Counted from the stretch's first letter, positions 54,338-60,725 are shown. The stretch: DNA of 64,000 nt from Chrysomallon squamiferum (GCA_012295275.1 CM022676.1:11659160-11723159), one strand, 5' to 3'. The notes: generated by a model not told the origin, from the sequence alone. Made by a program: numbers and translations.

Positions 54338-57300
54338 CACACAGATAAAGAGACTAAAATTTGCAGTCATAAATACTATTTCGAAGTCATTTCTTATGTG
54401 TAGCAAAACATCTTTTTTTAAGTACCTTCCCTTGGGCGTGATAAAACATGACAACTGATACATCAGACTGGAATAAAAACAAGTAATGGATAAGGCTTCA
54501 GAACTGTACTGATAGATACTGGACAAGAACTCATGCATAAATGCAAACCTACATCCCTTAATATATACCTTAATACAATAAGCTATGTGCAAATGTGCTT
54601 CAATATGTTAACTAAAACCATGAAATGTATCTGCATTAACAAGTGAAAGGACAGACATATGTTGTATCAATTATCATGCATACACCTTTTCTGCAGTGTA
54701 TGCCACTGAACAATGTATGTTTATACAACTGACAGGTCACATGTATTCAGACTAAGGTCAGTGTATGTTTTCTGTGCAGGAGAGACATACAGACTACTTC
54801 AACAATCAGTTCTGTATTCCAGATCAAAACTTGTCCTTGTAACAGTCTACACAATGTTTTGTTTTGGCAAGAAAGCAAGATAGTTAAAATAATTAAATGT
54901 GGAAACCAGTGATACGTAACAACATGCATTGTGTTATGATAAAACATGTCAGTCTAATAACCTGCCTCTTGTCACTTGATTACAAATACAAGTTCATATT
55001 TACATACTAAAATTAATTTTCCCTTTGCACTGTAACACAATAACTGTGGTAAGAAAAATAACATTGAGCCAAAAAAAAAAAATAATAAAAAATATATATA
55101 TATAATTAACAATTAACCGTATATCAACATGCATGAAGTGTACAAATATTGATAGTTTATCTAATATTCATCTTGAGAATTTAAAAAAAATAATAATTCA
55201 GAAATGAACAGTTATGTTAATGGCAGGAGGAAGGAGTAGTTGTAGTTACAATGTTAATAATGTTCACTCTTTCGTGTTTCAATTCCTAATTCTTGCACAC
55301 CAAAAAGCATCTTTATCTTTAATTTTCATAACAGAACACTATACAAATATTCATAATAGCAGAAATAATCAATTAAGATCTCTTTTTTTTTCATTACATT
55401 ACTAAACAAAGTAAAAACAAGAGTCTAGTAATTTTTACAGTTTGTTTTTATTCCAGCCTACTCAGTCAAACATCAAGGCAGAAAACTGAACAAATGTTTA
55501 AATGTTTTACAAGTTAAGACCAAACTGACATAATGAAATATGTAATATTTCTGTAAGTCATTATAGATTTTTCCTCCAGTTCATTAAGATCTTTTAAGCC
55601 ATTGCTATGCTAAGAACAGTGGTTAGATAACATCAAATAATGTTTGAGTGAGTTCTTAACCCAGGTGATGTTTTGAAGATTATCATATTAACATTATACC
55701 AATTGTCAAAGAGAAATTTGTTGTTTCCAGGCATGAAATAAAACCTCTTATACAATACTAGTTCTTAAAGACAATATGTATTCATATGACACATTACTTA
55801 CAAACCTATCATTCCATGTATCTTTGTAGGTATGTATAAGTGTATGTGTAATTTATAGTGTGTATGTATGGATATATGAAATATATGAATAAATGTATGT
55901 ATGAATTTATACATATTTATTATCCATTCTGGTAATGCTAAACAAGATTCAGAAACATTAATCCAGCAGTAATTTTGGCTAATCCATGTCTAAATTTAAA
56001 AAAAAAAAAACAAGTTTCACTTCCACAGTGAACTTGAACACAGCAGTGAATTAAATGACAGAGAACTGGCCAGCACATGGATGGAATATAACTGTGGAAT
56101 ATAATCGGAGGTAAAGAGCAAATCGCAGTGGGACATTTGCACGTTTCCTGTATTTCCAACACGTTGAGTGTATGGGGGGGGACTGAGTGTTCAGCTAATA
56201 GATCACTTCCTTTACTCGCCACACTCACCTAATCACTGCCAGGCCATCAACGGAAGTAGACAACAATTAGACACTTTAATCAGACTTAATTACAGAGTGT
56301 TTAATTTAATTTCATTTTCCTCAATGCTAAGTATAGCATACTTCATAACCGTTTGATAAACTTACAAAAAAGACAAATCGGATGAGATGTCATATATTTT
56401 TATAAATTGTGAGTGATTATTTTGCTTGGATGTAAATGTCAAAAGTAACCAGTTGAATCTAAAATTAAACAAAATTATGGGTTGTTGTTTTCTTGGGATT
56501 TTTTTTAAAAGAAATAATTTTTCAACTGTTTATATAAATATTTAAAATTTTTAGAAAAAAATATCAGATTTCTGATGCTATTTATTACGATAAATAGCTT
56601 TTTAATATCAAAAAGAAAATTAAATGATTTAAATAGTTTTATTTTCTGATTATTTTTTAACTGGTTGACAGCAATATTTAATTATCATTTAAAAGCAGAG
56701 TAAGTGATTATATTTAACAGAGTTTTAATAAACTACAAGCAAATAAGACACTTATTTCTACAAGCATGTTAATCTATGTGTATGTCTGTGCTTGCATCTA
56801 AAAGGATACTTTGATATTTAATCTAGAAATTATATGGAAGGGCTCAGGGCAATAGTATCTTACTGAGTGACCTTCTTTCAAAAAAGCATTGTTATTATTT
56901 CTAATAAGCTGATTATGAAATGCTTGTTATTTTCAAACAAACCTCTGGCCTGGAGTAATAAAACGACAAGTCAACTGTGATTACTACAAACATTTGTTGT
57001 TTCCCCGAGGTCAGCCACATTGTTGTTTATCTTTTCTTACACAGAACACTTGACACAATCTTAAAACATTCCGAGACGAAAAAAAGTTTTATATACAAAC
57101 CCAAATTCCACATTTTTTTAACTATTTACAAAAAAACAATGAAATTCCTTCTTCTTGTTTTTTTTTAATTATTGGGCAGTGACTTATTTTTTTAATGCCA
57201 GTTTATCTTTATGCATTCCGCATTTCCAATTATTTTTAATTAAAAATAAATGATAACTTTCTTGCACTAGAATCACGAATTTTTAAGTTATTTAGTAAAA

Positions 57301-58818
57301 CCATATTGATTTTCTCATGCTGAATCATACCCATCCCATCTCATTTATTCATTGCATACATATTACAACAGTCACAAGTTTTATAACATAATGGATAATA
57401 GATCTTTCCCGTATATACATTTTCCCAACTGAATTTCAAATATTCACTTGTGTTGTTTGGTATGGCTGCATTGACTCAGTTATAAATTCAATAAAATGTA
57501 TTGATCAAATTTTAAGATTTGACTTTAACACTAATTGATACTTCTTTATAATATTAATCAATGCTGTCAAAATTTTATTGTCTGATGTCTGCAACCATCA
57601 GCAACAAAATTTCTATACAAAAGATTTTGTTCAACCAGCAGTTCTTGTAGCTATTTTTGATAAATAAATATATCAAAATTTTAAAATTTAAAATAAACAA
57701 AAATAATATTCCAGATTTAAATAAAGCCAAGACAAATTCCTTAGTTTAACAAAACATTCTTAAAGAATAAACACTTCTTAGAATTTTCCATTTTATCAGC
57801 AAATTCAGTGAAAAACAATTATTTATGCCATTTACTGATTTAATGTGTGGTTTTAATTGCATGCAATAAAATGATGTAAGGAATCAAAGATATATAAAAC
57901 AGTGGACTAGTATGCTTCTTAAATTTGTTATGTAATAAACTAATACTGAAAAAACTAAATAAATTGTAAATTCACACTTAATAACAAGTACTTTCTATTG
58001 TCTCTAAACCATTTATTCTGTAGATAATAGGGTTACAAAAACAGTAATAATTTATTTAATTTCCATGTCCTTTTTGGGGAAATGATTTTTAAAAATTCAA
58101 TTAACATATTTATTAAGTAAAATTAGTTATAAATAAATAGGCTTATTTAAGTAAATTCATTTTAAAATTATGGATCTTTTTTTCTTTTCTTTTTTTCATT
58201 GTATTGCATACAACAACGACTCGAAAATTAGTGCAGAACCGCTAATGTAAATACATGTTATTAACAAGAACTTAGCAAAAGCTGATTCCCCATCTCTTAT
58301 TTCGTTAATCTTTATTTTCTAACTCTCCCTCAATTAATCAGTTACGGTCCAGATTTGAAAAATAAACACAATGACAGCCGTTGTCTATGCTAATGACCAA
58401 CACAACACAATACCGCTATGACTCAGAGAAAAACATGTCGATCCGAATTGCCGGCGACTGTGCGAACAGATCAACATAATAATTGATACATGAATGGGGA
58501 TGTCCCAACAAAATTCAAGGCGTGAACGCGCGTTTTCTTTCACCATTACAATTTGCAAAAATAACTACTTAAAGTTTGTTCTGCACAACGAAAATGCGAA
58601 TGAAAGAACAAGATTAAAGTCCACCTGTATGTTTTTCGTTCATTTTTGGTAGAATGTATTTCCGATTTTTTTTTTTTTTTTTTTTTGAAAATGTCCGCTA
58701 GGCTCATAGCTAACAACGCTGACAGATAGTATGGATGACACAAATATTAATTGTACTTACATGTTACTGCTATAAAAACAGTCAAGATGAGAATCTGCGC
58801 CCGTAAACGAAGATCCAT
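8169..58818 (-). CDS. Fas2: NCAM/fasciclin II/apCAM-like cell adhesion protein, 5 Ig + 2 FN3, GPI-anchored (whole gene, joined exons)
   Basis: Sixteen minus-strand exons join into one protein: signal peptide (residues 1-21), Ig1 (Cys44/Cys98), Ig2 (Cys139/Cys187), Ig3 (Cys231/Cys282), Ig4 (Cys323/Cys386), Ig5 (Cys428/Cys489), FN3-1 (about 510-607), FN3-2 (about 611-717) and a GPI signal. Without optional stalk exons the protein is about 755 residues; with the five better candidates about 849. This order is that of NCAM, fasciclin II and Aplysia apCAM, homophilic adhesion molecules of neurons and other cells. Each domain is split over two exons and domain boundaries fall at phase-1 introns, as in vertebrate NCAM. 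N-glycosylation sequons are seen at NDT (66), NIT (176), NAS (290), NYT (383), NRT (411) and NST (453). Exon 10 is one base short (see that entry). The symbol marks the family, not proven orthology. I see the domains directly; adhesion function is inferred from the family. Confidence 0.88.
8579..8656. repeat. Poly-T then (ATC)n
   Basis: About 32 T's followed by TCATCATCA repeats. Confidence 0.9.
9670..9728. repeat. (TA)n then (AAAT)n
   Basis: TATATA run followed by AAATA repeats. Confidence 0.85.
10884..10911. repeat. (CA)n microsatellite
   Basis: Fourteen CA units, followed by GA-rich sequence. Confidence 0.9.
11923..11967 (-). CDS. Candidate stalk exon D (45 nt)
   Basis: Acceptor GTGTTTGTTTTTTAG, donor GAAG|GTACTA. 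Phase 1 in and out, 15 residues [15 protein letters not shown](G). It shares the T-V-x-E(G) ending with candidates B and C. Confidence 0.5.
11964..12025 (-). CDS. Candidate alternative C-terminal exon resembling the GPI exon
   Basis: After acceptor AAATTTCATTTCAG, entry in phase 1 gives [20 protein letters not shown] and a stop that overlaps the acceptor of stalk exon D. The core [11 protein letters not shown] resembles [10 protein letters not shown] of the confident GPI exon at 8169. It may be an old duplicate of that exon; the hydrophobic tail is short for a working GPI signal. Confidence 0.25.
12067..12212. repeat. CT-rich low-complexity tract
   Basis: Repeated TCTC/CCCTTTCAATCTC units; the open frames across it are artefacts. 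Confidence 0.9.
12861..12917 (-). CDS. Candidate stalk exon C (57 nt)
   Basis: Long polypyrimidine tract and acceptor (TTTTCATTTTTATAG), donor GAAG|GTAGTT. Phase 1 in and out, 19 residues beginning [11 protein letters not shown] and ending HTVVSE(G), with two cysteines. Confidence 0.45.
13200..13490. repeat. Degenerate ~55-bp tandem repeat
   Basis: Five to six copies of ACCAATGAAATGA(G)AT followed by a TATTCTGA-like block. Confidence 0.7.
13874..13957 (-). CDS. Candidate stalk exon B (84 nt), Thr-rich mucin-like
   Basis: Acceptor AATTTAATTATAG, donor GAAG|GTATAT, phase 1 in and out. It encodes 28 residues: a run of five threonines, [14 protein letters not shown], then TVVRTVLE(G), a likely site of mucin-type O-glycosylation. 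The 5' part is an ACC microsatellite. The 3' part (GTAGCACAGTGGTTAGAAC) resembles a tRNA A-box, so the exon may be partly made of a tRNA-derived SINE or may not be an exon at all. Confidence 0.45.
14247..14261 (-). CDS. Candidate 15-nt micro-exon (weak)
   Basis: Very strong donor AAAG|GTAAGT, moderate acceptor CATCTGTGATTAG, phase 1 in and out, encoding VLMCK(G). Fifteen nucleotides leave little to judge by. Confidence 0.22.
15639..15716 (-). CDS. Candidate stalk exon A (78 nt)
   Basis: Acceptor ATGAATGTTACAG and strong donor GAGG|GTAAGC. Phase 1 in and out, 26 residues beginning [15 protein letters not shown] and ending HIVAEVE(G). Ser/Thr-rich, no cysteine, suited to an extended membrane-proximal linker. 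The ...V-x-x-E(G) ending recurs in candidate exons B, C and D. Confidence 0.55.
15915..15962. repeat. (AAAT)n
   Basis: AAATA tetranucleotide run in the alternative-splicing intron. Confidence 0.85.
16481..16507 (-). CDS. Candidate 27-nt stalk micro-exon (weak)
   Basis: Acceptor GTTTCTGTATATCAG, donor GGG|GTAACT; phase 1 in and out, encoding VKGGRVEWR(G). The G-rich tract could be a chance island in AT-rich intron. Confidence 0.2.
16866..17046. repeat. Degenerate (TTA)n tract
   Basis: TTATTA / TTACTA units with interruptions. Confidence 0.8.
17099..17131 (-). CDS. Candidate 33-nt stalk micro-exon (weak)
   Basis: Acceptor CTCTGTTACTTCAG is strong, donor CGAG|GTGATG is weak. Phase 1 in and out, encoding [11 protein letters not shown](G). 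Only 59 nt separate it from the 18-nt candidate at 17191, so both are unlikely to be spliced together directly. Confidence 0.28.
17191..17208 (-). CDS. Candidate 18-nt stalk micro-exon
   Basis: Acceptor CATTCATTTCAG and donor CATG|GTAAGA flank 18 nt that keep phase 1 on both sides and encode AVPVSH(G). Both splice sites are near consensus and the length is a multiple of three. It lies directly after FN3-2, where vertebrate NCAM also has optional small exons. No transcript evidence is available here. Confidence 0.45.
17456..17680. repeat. Degenerate (AAAT)n tract
   Basis: AAATAAATAAAC-type tetranucleotides over about 220 bp. Confidence 0.8.
18230..18440 (-). CDS. Fas2: Exon 15: second half of FN3-2
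   Basis: 211 nt, phase 0 in, phase 1 out (GGT G|GTCAGT). Encodes [12 protein letters not shown], then [26 protein letters not shown], the FN3 E-F-G core, and ends KTSKGLG. If the donor is not used, the frame runs two codons further and stops (GGT CAG TGA at 18222-18224), giving a possible short secreted form. This is the last exon of the conserved ectodomain. Confidence 0.9.
18541..18650. repeat. (ATCT)/(GATA)n
   Basis: CTATCTATCTACC on the left and GATAGATAGATAG on the right form a potential hairpin, just 3' of exon 14 in the gene's direction. Confidence 0.8.
19050..19177 (-). CDS. Fas2: Exon 14: first half of FN3-2
   Basis: 128 nt, phase 1 in, phase 0 out (AAA|GTGAGC). Encodes [10 protein letters not shown], then [24 protein letters not shown], with the typical FN3 W-x-x-P-x-x-x-G-G-x-x-x-x-Y-x-I-x-Y pattern. 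Confidence 0.92.
19298..19345. repeat. (CA)n/(CACG)n
   Basis: CACACA passing into GCACGCACGCAC. Confidence 0.9.
19523..19566. repeat. (AAAT)n
   Basis: About ten AAAT units in intron 13. Confidence 0.9.
19595..19735 (-). CDS. Fas2: Exon 13: second half of FN3-1
   Basis: 141 nt, phase 1 in and out (GTC C|GTAAGT). Encodes [25 protein letters not shown], the L-x-x-L-x-x-x-x-x-Y-x-x-x-V-x-A-x-N-x-x-G core of an FN3 E-F-G region. Confidence 0.92.
20138..20470. repeat. TGTG/TGTC repeat abutting the exon 12 donor
   Basis: About 330 bp of TG-rich dinucleotide and TGTC units. On the coding strand it is CA/GACA-rich and starts a few bases after the GT of exon 12. Open frames of 90-160 codons here are Cys/Val or His/Thr repeat artefacts. 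Confidence 0.95.
20473..20637 (-). CDS. Fas2: Exon 12: first half of FN3-1
   Basis: 165 nt, phase 1 in and out (GTC A|GTAAGT). Encodes [12 protein letters not shown] and [13 protein letters not shown], then [14 protein letters not shown]-x-x-x-G-G and Y-x-x-x-Y-R are FN3 B-C and C strand features; the usual tryptophan before P-P is absent. The donor directly abuts a ~330-bp TGTG/TGTC repeat (20138-20470). Confidence 0.9.
20827..20932 (-). CDS. Fas2: Exon 11: second half of Ig5
   Basis: 106 nt, phase 0 in, phase 1 out (GCA G|GTGAGT). Encodes [17 protein letters not shown] (Cys489) and [18 protein letters not shown]. The F-strand motif is F-G-T-Y-x-C, close to the F-G-N-Y-N-C of vertebrate NCAM Ig5. 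The upstream intron is an AAAT/AAAC repeat almost up to the acceptor. Confidence 0.92.
20938..21086. repeat. AAAT/AAAC repeat next to the exon 11 acceptor
   Basis: About 150 bp of AAATAAAC units. On the coding strand it is TTTA-rich and merges with the polypyrimidine tract of exon 11. Confidence 0.9.
21170..21292. repeat. 27-bp tandem repeat derived from the exon 10 donor
   Basis: Four units of GTGAGCACACTGTTAACTAA + AAACTCA. The unit nearest the exon overlaps the true exon 10 end; its coding strand reads GCTCACT|GTGAGTTTTTAATT, while the other units read GCTCACTGAGTTTTTAGTT and have lost the GT. Confidence 0.85.
21284..21485 (-). CDS. Fas2: Exon 10: first half of Ig5, with an apparent 1-base deletion
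   Basis: 202 nt. The acceptor (TTTTACTTTCAG) and donor (ACT|GTGAGT) are good, but phase 1 in and phase 0 out require 203 nt. From the acceptor the expected frame reads FKPHFTNRT; from about position 21460 the Ig sequence continues one base out of step as [15 protein letters not shown] (Cys428), then GAPEPTIVW (Trp440), and runs into exon 11 in frame. The second frame matches the NCAM Ig5 pattern (aromatic-Trp-Glu-Asn before the cysteine). A single missing base around 21460-21464 explains everything. It is either a sequencing/assembly error or a real frameshift allele. Both junctions of this exon are also duplicated in the flanking introns. Confidence 0.85.
21482..21715. repeat. Duplicated exon 10 acceptor plus 39-bp repeats
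   Basis: A 49-bp block containing the exon 10 acceptor (21482-21530) is repeated at 21580-21628. Further 39-bp copies of AAAACTCAGCTTCATGTG... follow to 21715. Confidence 0.85.
21999..22167 (-). CDS. Fas2: Exon 9: second half of Ig4
   Basis: 169 nt, phase 0 in, phase 1 out (GAG T|GTAAGC). An acidic/basic stretch ([14 protein letters not shown]) precedes strand [11 protein letters not shown] (Cys386), which includes sequon NYT. The first ~15 exonic bases and the acceptor are duplicated 123 bp upstream. Confidence 0.92.
22151..22323. repeat. 50-bp direct duplication spanning the exon 9 acceptor
   Basis: Copy 1 22151-22200 (contains the exon 9 start and acceptor); copy 2 22274-22323, 123 bp away, nearly identical. 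Confidence 0.9.
22716..22858 (-). CDS. Fas2: Exon 8: first half of Ig4
   Basis: 143 nt, phase 1 in, phase 0 out (GAA|GTGAGA). Encodes [10 protein letters not shown], then [16 protein letters not shown] with Cys323 and Trp335. The tripeptide RGD (326-328) occurs inside the common Ig motif C-x-A-x-G-D-P-x-P, so an integrin-binding role should not be assumed. Confidence 0.92.
23085..23630. repeat. ~71-81-bp tandem array carrying the exon 7 donor
   Basis: Seven units in intron 7 at 23136, 23207, 23278, 23351, 23426, 23507 and 23574 (position of the donor-complement TACC), plus the true site at 23652. Each unit reads GTTGTAG|GTATGT on the coding strand. Confidence 0.92.
23655..23820 (-). CDS. Fas2: Exon 7: second half of Ig3
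   Basis: 166 nt, phase 0 in, phase 1 out (GTA G|GTAAGT). Strand F reads [10 protein letters not shown] (Cys282), followed by sequon NAS and strand G (DVNVDVV). Its last ~23 bases and donor site have been amplified into a tandem array in the following intron (23085-23630). Confidence 0.92.
23870..24000. repeat. GA/GACA-rich tract in intron 6
   Basis: Low-complexity GAGACAGA and GAAAGAAA; pyrimidine-rich on the coding strand, ahead of exon 7. Confidence 0.9.
24136..24248 (-). CDS. Fas2: Exon 6: first half of Ig3
   Basis: 113 nt, phase 1 in, phase 0 out (AAG|GTAAAC). Encodes [10 protein letters not shown], then [15 protein letters not shown] with Cys231. At the place of the Ig core tryptophan, 12 residues after the cysteine, there is Phe243 in KFKFFK, so Ig3 lacks the invariant Trp of strand C. 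Confidence 0.9.
24531..24668 (-). CDS. Fas2: Exon 5: second half of Ig2
   Basis: 138 nt, phase 1 in and out. Contains sequon NIT (176) and strand F motif EADNGIYVC (Cys187), closing with EITVKVR. The donor used is A|GTAGGT; a second GT four bases on (GTGACA) would shift the frame. The intron upstream holds a ~40-bp tandem array. Confidence 0.9.
24682..25165. repeat. ~40-bp tandem repeat in intron 4
   Basis: About thirteen copies of CAGTCACCTGAATAAAGTAA + TGTATATTAACTGTACAATA, just upstream of exon 5 in the gene's direction. Each unit on the coding strand contains TTTATTCAG|GTGACTG. Confidence 0.92.
25418..25552 (-). CDS. Fas2: Exon 4: first half of Ig2
   Basis: 135 nt, phase 1 in and out (TTA G|GTAATT). 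Encodes [21 protein letters not shown] with Cys139, then NPQPSVEW with the core Trp151. The N-P-x-P before the Trp is typical of I-set Ig domains of the NCAM family. Confidence 0.9.
25610..26000. repeat. Degenerate GTA/GTG/GCA trinucleotide tract in intron 3
   Basis: Repeated GGTGGTGGTTG, GTAGCAGTAGT and ATGATGATGGTG words. Confidence 0.75.
26152..26288 (-). CDS. Fas2: Exon 3: second half of Ig1
   Basis: 137 nt, phase 2 in and phase 1 out (TAC A|GTACGT). Contains the DTDAGVYTC motif, the D-x-G-x-Y-x-C signature of Ig strand F that carries the second core cysteine (Cys98), and ends with strand G (KKTIELSIY). Confidence 0.9.
26665..26818 (-). CDS. Fas2: Exon 2: mature N-terminus and first half of Ig1
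   Basis: 154 nt between a TTTTATTTCAG acceptor and an AG|GTAAAC donor; enters phase 1, leaves phase 2. Encodes the mature N-terminus (QELSLSPDV) and strands A to C of Ig1, with the first core cysteine in VVCELQG (Cys44) and the core tryptophan in LKWYNN (Trp57). An N-glycosylation sequon NDT follows at residue 66. The intron just upstream is filled by a ~22-bp tandem repeat (26890-27535). Confidence 0.9.
26890..27535. repeat. ~22-bp tandem repeat at the 3' end of intron 1
   Basis: About 25 copies of GAGGACTGTACTGTTTCTGT + AAA. On the coding strand each unit reads TCCTCTTTACAGAAACAG, a 3' splice-site look-alike, and the array ends ~70 nt before exon 2. Confidence 0.92.
28374..28401. repeat. 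(GA)n microsatellite
   Basis: Fourteen GA units. Confidence 0.9.
28840..28950. repeat. TGTG/CATG-rich tract
   Basis: GCATGTGTGCATGTG words over about 110 bp. Confidence 0.75.
29108..29270. repeat. Two copies of ~80-bp AGTGAGCGAG... repeat
   Basis: GTGAGTAACAGACAAATACA and following CCACAGGACTCAATGTAGGAA recur with small changes. Confidence 0.7.
29345..29413. repeat. (GT)n and (CA)n
   Basis: GT run and, 25 bp on, a CA run, able to form a hairpin. Confidence 0.85.
33568..33618. repeat. (TC)n microsatellite
   Basis: About 25 TC units. Confidence 0.95.
34378..34690. repeat. Three copies of a ~105-115-bp tandem repeat
   Basis: Starts with TTCTGTGTTCTAGAAAACAC and includes CTAAACCTACAGCAGAAACC and CTCAGTCAAGAGAT. 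Confidence 0.85.
35697..35748. repeat. (TTTTA)n
   Basis: Pentanucleotide run. Confidence 0.85.
36188..36243. repeat. Poly-A and (AAAAT)n
   Basis: About 20 A's then AAAAT units; could be the tail of an inserted retroelement but no body was recognised. Confidence 0.85.
36948..37095 (-). repeat. Inverted-repeat arm 1 (~148 bp)
   Basis: Reverse complement of 39356-39503 at roughly 90% identity by eye, e.g. GATAAACATTCTTCTAACAA and AGAATAATCACTCCAGAAA. It may be one of two opposite copies of a dispersed repeat. Confidence 0.85.
37390..37836. repeat. Tandem repeat, ~4.3 copies of 103-104 bp
   Basis: Units start at GAATGTTCTAACAAGATG (37398, 37501, 37604, 37708, 37812) and differ at a few positions. 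Confidence 0.95.
38617..38748. repeat. Short tandem repeat, ATACAGCAGTTTTTATATAC
   Basis: Five units of 22-30 bp with expanding inner TATA/GATATC segment. Confidence 0.85.
39230..39790. repeat. Degenerate copies of an AAAGCACAGAACTAATTAG element
   Basis: Related words at about 39290, 39376, 39518 and 39735, preceded by ACTGATAAACATTCATCTAA, giving ~140-bp diverged units around inverted-repeat arm 2. Confidence 0.6.
39356..39503 (+). repeat. Inverted-repeat arm 2 (~148 bp)
   Basis: Partner of 36948-37095; the two arms are 2.26 kb apart. Confidence 0.85.
40710..40737. repeat. (AC)n
   Basis: Thirteen AC units. Confidence 0.9.
41450..41735. repeat. Four copies of a 74-91-bp tandem repeat
   Basis: TTTAGATTGGGAAAACACT and TATTTTAATGAACTACTGCA recur at about 41458, 41529, 41615 and 41710. 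Confidence 0.85.
41775..41841. repeat. (CA)n with CCCACA interruptions
   Basis: Long CA microsatellite. Confidence 0.95.
43604..43655. repeat. (GT)n
   Basis: About 25 GT units. Confidence 0.95.
45035..47230. repeat. 2.2-kb minisatellite, ~41-bp unit
   Basis: Over 50 copies of TCTACAGAACAGAGAACAGT followed by AGTAGTGATAGCAGTAGTGAG. Variants: TCTACAG versus TTTACAG, AGAACAG versus AGATAATAG, and 36-bp short units (ACAGTAGAGAATAG). Around 46560-46760 two variants alternate as an 82-bp dimer. Confidence 0.97.
48571..48660 (-). mobile_element. Possible decayed tRNA-derived SINE fragment
   Basis: On the minus strand GTAGTACAATGGTTAGAGTG resembles a tRNA A-box region (TRGYNNARNNGG). No clear B-box or tail was found, so this is a weak call. 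Confidence 0.25.
49062..49182. repeat. Poly-A/poly-T rich segment
   Basis: ~27 A's at 49063 and ~22 T's at 49160, a potential hairpin. Confidence 0.85.
50191..50262. repeat. (GA)n microsatellite
   Basis: About 35 GA units. Confidence 0.95.
54256..54337. repeat. (GA)n microsatellite
   Basis: About 40 GA units; the Arg/Glu and Ser/Leu open frames across it are artefacts. Confidence 0.95.
58761..58818 (-). CDS. Fas2: Exon 1: start codon and signal peptide
   Basis: Reads [19 protein letters not shown] and ends in phase 1 at a good donor (T|GTAAGT). Joined to exon 2 it gives ...IAVTYA-QE, a short basic N-region, a hydrophobic core of about 12 residues and an Ala at -1, i.e. a classical secretory signal peptide. 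The ATG has A at -3 and G at +4, and an in-frame TAG lies eight codons upstream (58843-58845), which supports this start. A separate signal-peptide exon ending in phase 1 is usual for Ig-superfamily genes. It is separated from the next exon by about 32 kb, so the link rests on phase, cleavage site and absence of any better candidate. Confidence 0.85.
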
Positions 58819-59175
58819 TATTAAGACAATCCTTATGAAACACTACGGTGTCAGTACAGTACGAAGATATTTTCTCTGTTAGGATCACAGTATCATTTGG
58901 CCATCCGTAACTCAGTGCTCGATTAGTACGCAGAGAGAAAAAATAGTTCGCATATAATCAAATGTTGTTCTCTCAGATTTTGAATCGTTGTCCCTTATAT
59001 GTTATGTGTTTGACACTCTAATGATTATTAATAGCATTGCAGATACGTTTATAGCATTTAATTAAGTGTATTTTCTATGATGAATTTGTTTTGATTTAAA
59101 TAACTGGCGAAGTACATTGCGCGGAAGTAGTTGCAAGGCTTTGCACAGGCAATGCAAGCCAACTGATTAGTTGCG
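58819..59175 (-). promoter_or_regulatory. 5' UTR and probable promoter-proximal region
   Basis: Upstream of the start codon. It holds an in-frame TAG at 58843-58845, a TATA-like ATATAAG on the coding strand at 58994-59000, and a more GC-rich patch (59100-59175) with an ETS-like GCGGAAGT. The transcription start is not determinable; an acceptor-like CCTAACAG near 58880 leaves room for an upstream non-coding exon. Confidence 0.3.
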
Positions 59176-60370
59176 ATTATAGTAAACAAAACTGCATTAA
59201 TTAATTTTCTCAGTTTAAAAAAAAAGTTTAAAAAAAAAAAGAATATAATATAAGATGAGAAAAAGAAAGAATTATTATTTATTAATAAATAAATACTTTT
59301 TAAACAGTATTTTTATTTTTTGTTTTTAATGATCTGAGTAGTTATAAAATTTAAAGATAGTGGCGGAACTAATGGGTGGTTGGGACAACTTGGGACTTCA
59401 AAGCCCATAATCCCCCCCCCGGATCCTTAAGATGCCATCCATTCAACTGAAACATAAAACTATAATAACAAGAGAAATAAGAATGAATGAAGTCATTTCA
59501 TTTTCATTTCACTCAGCTTTGTATATTTATACAGACGCACACACTTGTTCGCCTACATGTGCACGTGCATCTGTGTGTGTGTGTGTGTGTGTGTGTGGTG
59601 TATAATTTTTCGATACTCTAAGATTAATGTAAAAATGTTACTATTAAATTTAGGTTGAAATGCCCGTTAATAGTAGTATTAGTGACAGTTGTAATCGTGT
59701 TTGCATTAGCTGTAATAACTGTCATAGTTGTATTAGAAGTAATAACTGTGGTCATGGTAGCAGTAGGCTGTAATAGTATTTGTTGAAGTTGTTGCTGTAG
59801 TCGTAGTAATAATTATTGTCATGATGTAGTGGAAGACGTAGCTGTTGTGGCTGTTGTGGAGGATTATACAAGGGTAATGGCAGTTTCCGAGTTTTACTCT
59901 CTTTTTTTTTTTTTTTTTTTCCCCACTTGGCATTGTTTCATTTATTTATATTATTAATATTTTAAAATAATTTTTTGGAATACGTCCAGCGTTTTCTGTT
60001 TGATGCTGACCTCATATCATTTAGTGTGATCTCGCTGTGCAGGTCGTACTATTATCTAATAAACAATTGATCATTAGTTTTCTATTTTTAACGTGCATTA
60101 AATAATAAAATGTATTATAAATAACTAACAGAGCGCTATTTAGAAAGTAGTATAATAAATTAATCGTTAAAAACAGTCTCTCGTCTGCTTATAAATTAAC
60201 AAAACAGTCATGTACAGTTTCAGTTTTATTTTCTGTTTTTTAAGTGTTTTTTCTTTTTTCTTTCTTTTTTCTTGCTTATTTTGTTTATTTATTTATTCAT
60301 TTATTTATTTATAGTTATTTTATTTTATAGTTATTTTATTTTTTTTACTCATAAGACAACCAGGTTCATC

Positions 60371-60372
<2 letters not shown>

Positions 60373-60455
<83 letters not shown>
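60373..60455. repeat. (CT)n-(TA)n compound microsatellite
   Basis: About 25 CT units followed by about 15 TA units. Confidence 0.95.
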
Positions 60456-60457
<2 letters not shown>

Positions 60458-60479
60458 CTATCTCTCTTTGACCTTTTAA

Positions 60480-60725
60480 TATTTTTCGATTAATCGTAAA
60501 TTTATAAAGAAAACTGTGAGTTCATATTTAAAAATATGATGACTCATTTTCTTATCTGGTTATATTAGCAATTAAATCAGTTCTATTTTCGGTTCTACAT
60601 ACTTAAATATTTCCGTCTTTTAAATCTTTAATGTCCAAAAAAAAAAAAAAAAAAAAAAGGAGGAAAATAAAAGCACGGAAAATTGCTGCGTATGAAACAT
60701 TATGAATCACAATTAATGAATAACT
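60480..60725 (+). repeat. Direct duplication, copy 1
   Basis: Shares ATTCTCGGTTCTACATACTT-like, TTTCCGT, ATCTTTAATGTCCAAAAA and GAAACATTATGAATCACA blocks in the same order with copy 2 at 61152-61503. Confidence 0.8.

Larger units (their letters stand above)
26819..58760 (-). other. Intron 1, about 32 kb
   Basis: Separates the signal-peptide exon from the ectodomain exons. I found no open, family-recognisable exon on either strand in it; open frames of 60-105 codons look like chance or repeat-encoded. Its content is AT-rich unique sequence, microsatellites and tandem arrays (separate entries). Long first introns commonly hold enhancers, but nothing here identifies one. Confidence 0.75.
47231..58760. 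other. 5' part of intron 1 without recognised genes
   Basis: Unique AT-rich sequence plus the microsatellites listed separately. A small GC-richer spot at 50498-50555 (GCCCGAAGG...AAGGGC hairpin) has no known match I can name. Confidence 0.6.

Noticed and set aside
54197-54592. Arg/Glu and Ser/Leu open frames
   Set aside because: Translations of the (GA)n microsatellite.
59356-59440. AGTGGCGGAAC ... CCCCCCCCCGGATCC resembling transposon termini
   Set aside because: Only short end-like words; no matching inverted terminal repeats or target-site duplication could be seen.
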